Source of the DNA: Phycisphaerales bacterium
GTDB lineage: Bacteria > Planctomycetota > Phycisphaerae > Phycisphaerales > UBA1924
Length of the DNA stretch: 7,904 bases
Assembly: GCA_019747615.1 (NCBI GenBank)
Contig: JAIEQQ010000673.1
Location: 1-7,904 of the forward strand
Direction: 5' to 3'
The notes beneath the pieces were generated by a model. It saw only the letters and a list, made by a program, of their open reading frames with translations, searched no databases and was not told the DNA's origin. Numbering within the stretch: the stretch's first letter is position 1; each line of letters begins with the position of its first letter. This document shows, one piece after another, positions 5,426 to 7,904 of this stretch. Both the position numbers and the translations under genes were made by a program.

Positions 5426-6640
5426 TCACGAGGATTGCCTCTTTAGTTCCGAGTGGCGCTTGAGCGTCTCTTTCTCGCTGTCGTTGAGGCTGTCGAGCCC
5501 GGAGGCGGAGATCTTCTTGAGTATGCGTTCGATCTCCGCATCATCGGGCACCAGCGGCGAGGGGCCCAAGAGGCGTGAGAGGAACGAACGCGGCGCTTTG
5601 TCGCCCGCGTGGTGCGCCGGGGGGCGAGAGTCGCCGAAGAGGTCGAAGAAATCGCGGAGCAGGTGCATGCGCCGGATGAAGAAGAACCCGGCGATTGCGC
5701 CGCCGATGTGTGCCGCCTCGCCGCCGGCGTTTGATGAACCGAAGAGCAGGTTGCCCAGGGCGAGGATCGTGAAGCCGTAGACCGCGATGCGCATCTTCAT
5801 CGGGATGATGAAGAGCACGTCGATGCGTTCATCGGGCGCGATGAACGCCGCGGCCAGGAGGATGCCGAAGATGCCGGCGCTGGCGCCGACCAGCGGCGTG
5901 AAGATGCTGTCAAAGAGCAGGAAGGGCACGTAGTTCGCCCATGCCAAGCCGAACTGGTGGACCATCAGGTTGCCGGTGAGGTTCAGCAGGAGGTACATCA
6001 GCGCGCCGAAGATGCCGCAGGTGAGGTAGAAGGCCAGGAAGCGGCGCGAGCCGAGGTAGTCTTCAACGAGGTAGCCGACGAAGTAGAGCCCCATGAGGTT
6101 GAAGCCGAGATGGATGAGCCCGGCGTGCAGGAACTGGAAGGTGACGAAGCGCCAGACTTCGAGGCCGAAGAAGCCCTTGGCGGTGGAAAAGTGGCCCCAC
6201 GCGTAGACAACGGGCTGCTGGACGTAGAGATCGCGCCCGATGACGCGCAGGGCGGCGGTGCCGGTGCGCGGGTCGATGAGCGGGCGTCCTTGCGTGTCAA
6301 GATCGCCGACCAGCAGCGGGCGCGCGAAGACGCCGGCCTTGTCGGGAGTGGGCATCGGGGCGGTGTTGGCGAAGACAAACGCTTTGCTCACGTCCGCGGC
6401 GGTGACGCCGACGAGGATCTCGCGCCCGAACGGCTGCCATTGCGTCCCGGTGATGACATACGTGCCGAGGACAAAGATCAGGGCGTTGAGAGCGATGAGC
6501 CAGGTGGTGACGCGCCAGGGGCTGTTGCGTCCGCGGCCGGTTCGGCGTGCGGTGCGGGGGCCGGTGCCGCGCCCTGAGGCGCTCGGCGCGGCGGTGCTGA
6601 CGGCGTCGGTGCGGGTGTAGTCTCGGTCGGCGATGCCCAT
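5426..6640 (-). CDS. Rhomboid-family intramembrane serine protease, 404 aa
   Basis: Cleaves transmembrane substrates inside the bilayer with a Ser-His dyad. The nucleophile is Ser254 in GASAG (252-256). The general base is His311 in AAHIGGAIAGF (309-319). The oxyanion-side motif HAGLIHLGFN supplies His172, His177 and Asn181. The loop Trp-Arg typical of GlpG is present as WRFVTFQFLH (163-172). After a basic, probably cytoplasmic N-terminus (1-45) and helix 1 (about 46-64), a loop of about 95 residues (65-160) precedes the core, longer than I expect. After the last helix a soluble tail carries IERILKKISASGLDSLNDSEKE (370-391), matching a small C-terminal module (DUF6576-like) found on rhomboids of Planctomycetota and Bacteroidota as I recall. 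No ribosome site precedes the ATG at 6640. The substrate is unknown; the two membrane proteins encoded downstream are candidates. Confidence 0.93.
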   Translation of the reverse strand: MGIADRDYTRTDAVSTAAPSASGRGTGPRTARRTGRGRNSPWRVTTWLIALNALIFVLGTYVITGTQWQPFGREILVGVTAADVSKAFVFANTAPMPTPDKAGVFARPLLVGDLDTQGRPLIDPRTGTAALRVIGRDLYVQQPVVYAWGHFSTAKGFFGLEVWRFVTFQFLHAGLIHLGFNLMGLYFVGYLVEDYLGSRRFLAFYLTCGIFGALMYLLLNLTGNLMVHQFGLAWANYVPFLLFDSIFTPLVGASAGIFGILLAAAFIAPDERIDVLFIIPMKMRIAVYGFTILALGNLLFGSSNAGGEAAHIGGAIAGFFFIRRMHLLRDFFDLFGDSRPPAHHAGDKAPRSFLSRLLGPSPLVPDDAEIERILKKISASGLDSLNDSEKETLKRHSELKRQSS

Positions 6641-6663
6641 GGAGAGGGACGGTAGGGGAGAAT

Positions 6664-6687
6664 GAACGTGAACGTGAACGTGAACGT
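6664..6687. repeat. Hexamer tandem repeat GAACGT x4 upstream of the rhomboid gene
   Basis: Four perfect GAACGT units followed by a degenerate GAAACG, beginning 24 bases upstream of the rhomboid start codon. The unit is the one seen upstream of btaA at 3367-3378. On the coding strand each unit presents TTCACG, which resembles a -35 hexamer at 4 of 6 positions, so the array could overlap the promoter. Confidence 0.88.
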
Positions 6688-6706
6688 GAAACGAACCGGG
6701 TGCGAT

Positions 6707-6741
6707 CGTGCCACCGACCTCGTTTCGAGGTCGGTGGCACG
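6707..6741. repeat. Perfect 15-bp-stem palindrome in the divergent rhomboid/beta-helix gap
   Basis: GTGCCACCGACCTCG (6708-6722) and its exact reverse complement (6726-6740) flank a TTT loop; one more C:G pair at 6707/6741 makes a 16-bp stem. The stem is very stable and has no T-tract. It lies between divergent promoters, so it does not terminate either neighbour. It could be a dispersed REP- or MITE-like palindrome or a dimeric regulator site. Only one copy is present here. Confidence 0.7.
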
Positions 6742-6760
6742 GCGCGGGCCTTGCCCGACG

Positions 6761-6781
6761 GCCGATTGCCGATTGCCGATT
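6761..6781. repeat. Heptamer tandem repeat GCCGATT x3
   Basis: Three perfect GCCGATT units on the plus strand, about 70 bases upstream of the beta-helix gene. A single TGCCCGA, the unit of the large array at 7828-7904, lies just before it at 6752-6758. The two heptamers are alike in content. Confidence 0.85.
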
Positions 6782-6851
6782 TCTCGCTTCGATGGCTAAA
6801 AACTCGGTGGGATGTTGTGGCGTGTGACGTGGCCGCGTGTTATGTTGGGGT

Positions 6852-7718
6852 ATGGATGACCTTGAACGTCGGGCGCTACTTGGTGTTGCGGGGATCGGAG
6901 CCTTGGCGGCGATCGCGCGGGCGGGCCCGCTGAATCCGCCGGCGGGGGCGGTGGCACCGACGGGACGGACGACTGACGAGATCTACAACAGGATTCCGGC
7001 GCCGGGCACGCCGCCCATCGGTGCGTTCGACGGGCGCACGCCGATCAGCACCGGGCCGGTCACGATCTCAAACCCTGGGTCGTACGTGCTTACGGCGAAT
7101 CTGTCGGCAAGCGGAACGGTGATCACGATCACGGCCGACGACGTGACGCTGGACCTCAACGGCTTCACCGTGACCAGTTCGTCGACCTCTGTCGGGGCGA
7201 TCTTGGTGAGCGGAATCCGCGACAACATCACGATCCGCAACGGCAACGTTGTCGGGGGCAGCGCGGGCATCTCGGGTGTCAGCGCGCTGACGAATGCCCT
7301 TTTCGAGGATGTTTGTATGATGAACGCGCGGGTCGGCGGTATCAACCTGCAGTCGACGAACTCGCGAAGTTGCGTCGCTCGCCGCTGCCGCGCCAACGCG
7401 ATCGGCTCCACGACCGTCGCGAGCGACGGGAACCTCTCGATCACGGGTATGAATCTTGCCGGCTCGTGCTGGACGGTTGAAGACTGCGTGGTCGCGCGCC
7501 TGATTTATAACGGCGGCGGGACACCGACCTTCGCCGGCATCTCCTTGGTCGGGCTCAACGGCAACCGCGTCGCCCGTTGCACGGTCTCGCACGACGCGGC
7601 GATCGTGGGCCGCGGGATTGTGATCGCGAATCTTGTCGCGGGCGTGTATCGCGATAACACGGTGATCAACTTCTCGATCCCGTACACCAACGGCATCGAC
7701 GGCGGCGGGAATGTGTGA
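6852..7718 (+). CDS. Exported right-handed beta-helix protein with Tat-like signal, 288 aa
   Basis: Residues 1-24 look like a twin-arginine signal: Arg6-Arg7 in ERRALLGVAG, a mildly hydrophobic stretch, and an ARA site with probable cleavage before GPLNPPAG (25-32). After a linker to about residue 70 come short beta-strand repeats: VTISNPGSYVL, VITITADDVTLDLNGFTV, ILVSGIRDNITIRNGNVVG, ALFEDVCMMNA, CVARRCRAN, WTVEDCVVAR, NRVARCTVSHD and VYRDNTVINF. This is the right-handed parallel beta-helix (pectin-lyase-like) pattern; DDVTLDLNGF is a hallmark strand. No lyase or glycosidase catalytic set is evident, so a structural or glycan-binding surface role is more likely than a named enzyme. Six Cys (155, 174, 179, 206, 212, 243) lie in the coils. 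ATG at 6852 is chosen because it places the RR motif at the N-terminus; an in-frame GTG at 6837 adds five residues. Neither start has a properly spaced ribosome site. Confidence 0.85.
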   Translation: MDDLERRALLGVAGIGALAAIARAGPLNPPAGAVAPTGRTTDEIYNRIPAPGTPPIGAFDGRTPISTGPVTISNPGSYVLTANLSASGTVITITADDVTLDLNGFTVTSSSTSVGAILVSGIRDNITIRNGNVVGGSAGISGVSALTNALFEDVCMMNARVGGINLQSTNSRSCVARRCRANAIGSTTVASDGNLSITGMNLAGSCWTVEDCVVARLIYNGGGTPTFAGISLVGLNGNRVARCTVSHDAAIVGRGIVIANLVAGVYRDNTVINFSIPYTNGIDGGGNV

Positions 7719-7726
7719 GGGCTGAA

Positions 7727-7754
7727 GCACTGGGCACTGGGCACTCGGCACTGG
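7727..7754. repeat. Heptamer tandem repeat GCACTGG x4
   Basis: GCACTGG, GCACTGG, GCACTCG, GCACTGG in succession, starting 9 bases after the stop codon of the beta-helix gene; the third unit has one substitution. Confidence 0.88.
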
Positions 7755-7790
7755 GGAACAGGCGTCACGGATTGGGCGTTGGGCCTGGCG

Positions 7791-7814
7791 CATCACGCGC
7801 GTTGCGGCGTGATG
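7791..7814 (+). terminator. Hairpin downstream of the beta-helix gene (weak terminator candidate)
   Basis: CATCACGC (7791-7798) pairs with GCGTGATG (7807-7814) across an 8-base loop, 73 bases after the stop codon. There is no T-tract, so intrinsic termination is doubtful. It is the only sizeable inverted repeat in this 3' region. Confidence 0.3.
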
Positions 7815-7827
7815 AACGGGTTGCATC

Positions 7828-7904
7828 TGCCCGATGCCCGATGCCCGATGCCCGATGCCCGATGCCCGATGCCCGATGCCCGATGCCCGATGCCCGATGC
7901 CCGA
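7828..7904. repeat. Heptamer array TGCCCGA x11, continuing past the window edge
   Basis: Eleven perfect, uninterrupted TGCCCGA units fill the last 77 bases and reach the window edge, so the true copy number is unknown. There are no spacers, so this is not a CRISPR array. Perfect identity of all units points to recent expansion by slippage. As 7 is not a multiple of 3, every frame reads the same seven-residue peptide repeat (cyclic CPMPDAR on the plus strand) without stops, so coding use outside the window cannot be excluded. Confidence 0.95.

Larger units (their letters stand above)
7719..7904. other. Repeat-rich non-coding region after the beta-helix gene
   Basis: No gene is recognised between the beta-helix stop and the window edge. 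The stretch holds a (GCACTGG)x4 array, a degenerate ATTGGGC/GTTGGGC pair at 7771-7784, a hairpin (7791-7814) and the TGCCCGA array that leaves the window. Confidence 0.7.

Noticed and set aside
6707..6741. Intrinsic terminator
   Set aside because: The stem is strong, but no T-tract follows on either strand and both flanking genes are transcribed away from it.
6852..7718. Beta-helix gene as a truncated pseudogene
   Set aside because: It is short for some beta-helix proteins, but the coil pattern runs to the end without a frameshift, and an ending near GGGNV fits what I recall of the family.
7828..7904. CRISPR array at the right edge
   Set aside because: The 7-bp units abut with no spacers and are far too short for CRISPR repeats; this is a simple tandem repeat.

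Overview
The window looks like chromosomal DNA from a high-GC member of the Planctomycetota, most likely a Phycisphaerae/Phycisphaerales-type bacterium. The basis is the GC-rich coding sequence, a short zinc-ribbon membrane protein of a planctomycete style, a rhomboid protease with a soluble C-terminal tail, and a Tat-type exported beta-helix protein whose mature N-terminus begins GPLNPPAG, a start I associate with that group. This placement rests on recalled family resemblance, not on a search.

Layout: (1) 1-250, minus strand: the start of an RRM RNA-binding protein with a GTG start, cut by the window edge. (2) 251-677: a divergent non-coding gap with several hairpins. (3) 678-1214, plus: an unrecognised helical protein. 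(4) 1240-3277, minus: btaA followed by btaB, the two enzymes that make the phosphorus-free betaine lipid DGTS from diacylglycerol and S-adenosylmethionine. (5) 3278-3605: a leader region of about 330 bases with two short tandem repeats and four direct repeats phased at exactly 11 bp. These resemble PhoB/PhoP-family operators, which would fit a lipid pathway that replaces phospholipids under phosphate starvation. (6) 3606-6640, minus: a three-gene membrane set, in transcription order rhomboid protease, two-helix zinc-ribbon protein and a polytopic membrane protein of unknown function; the last two overlap by 4 bases. (7) 6641-6851: a divergent gap with a hexamer repeat, a perfect 15-bp-stem palindrome and a heptamer repeat. 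(8) 6852-7718, plus: an exported beta-helix protein. (9) 7719-7904: heptamer repeats, including eleven perfect TGCCCGA units running off the window.

Two themes stand out. The first is the btaAB pair with a candidate phosphate-type operator upstream, a coherent membrane-lipid remodelling unit. The second is that short tandem repeats of 6-8 bp, with a different unit at almost every site, occupy most of the longer intergenic gaps, as the heptameric STRR elements of heterocystous cyanobacteria do. I see no CRISPR array, tRNA, rRNA, insertion sequence or phage gene.
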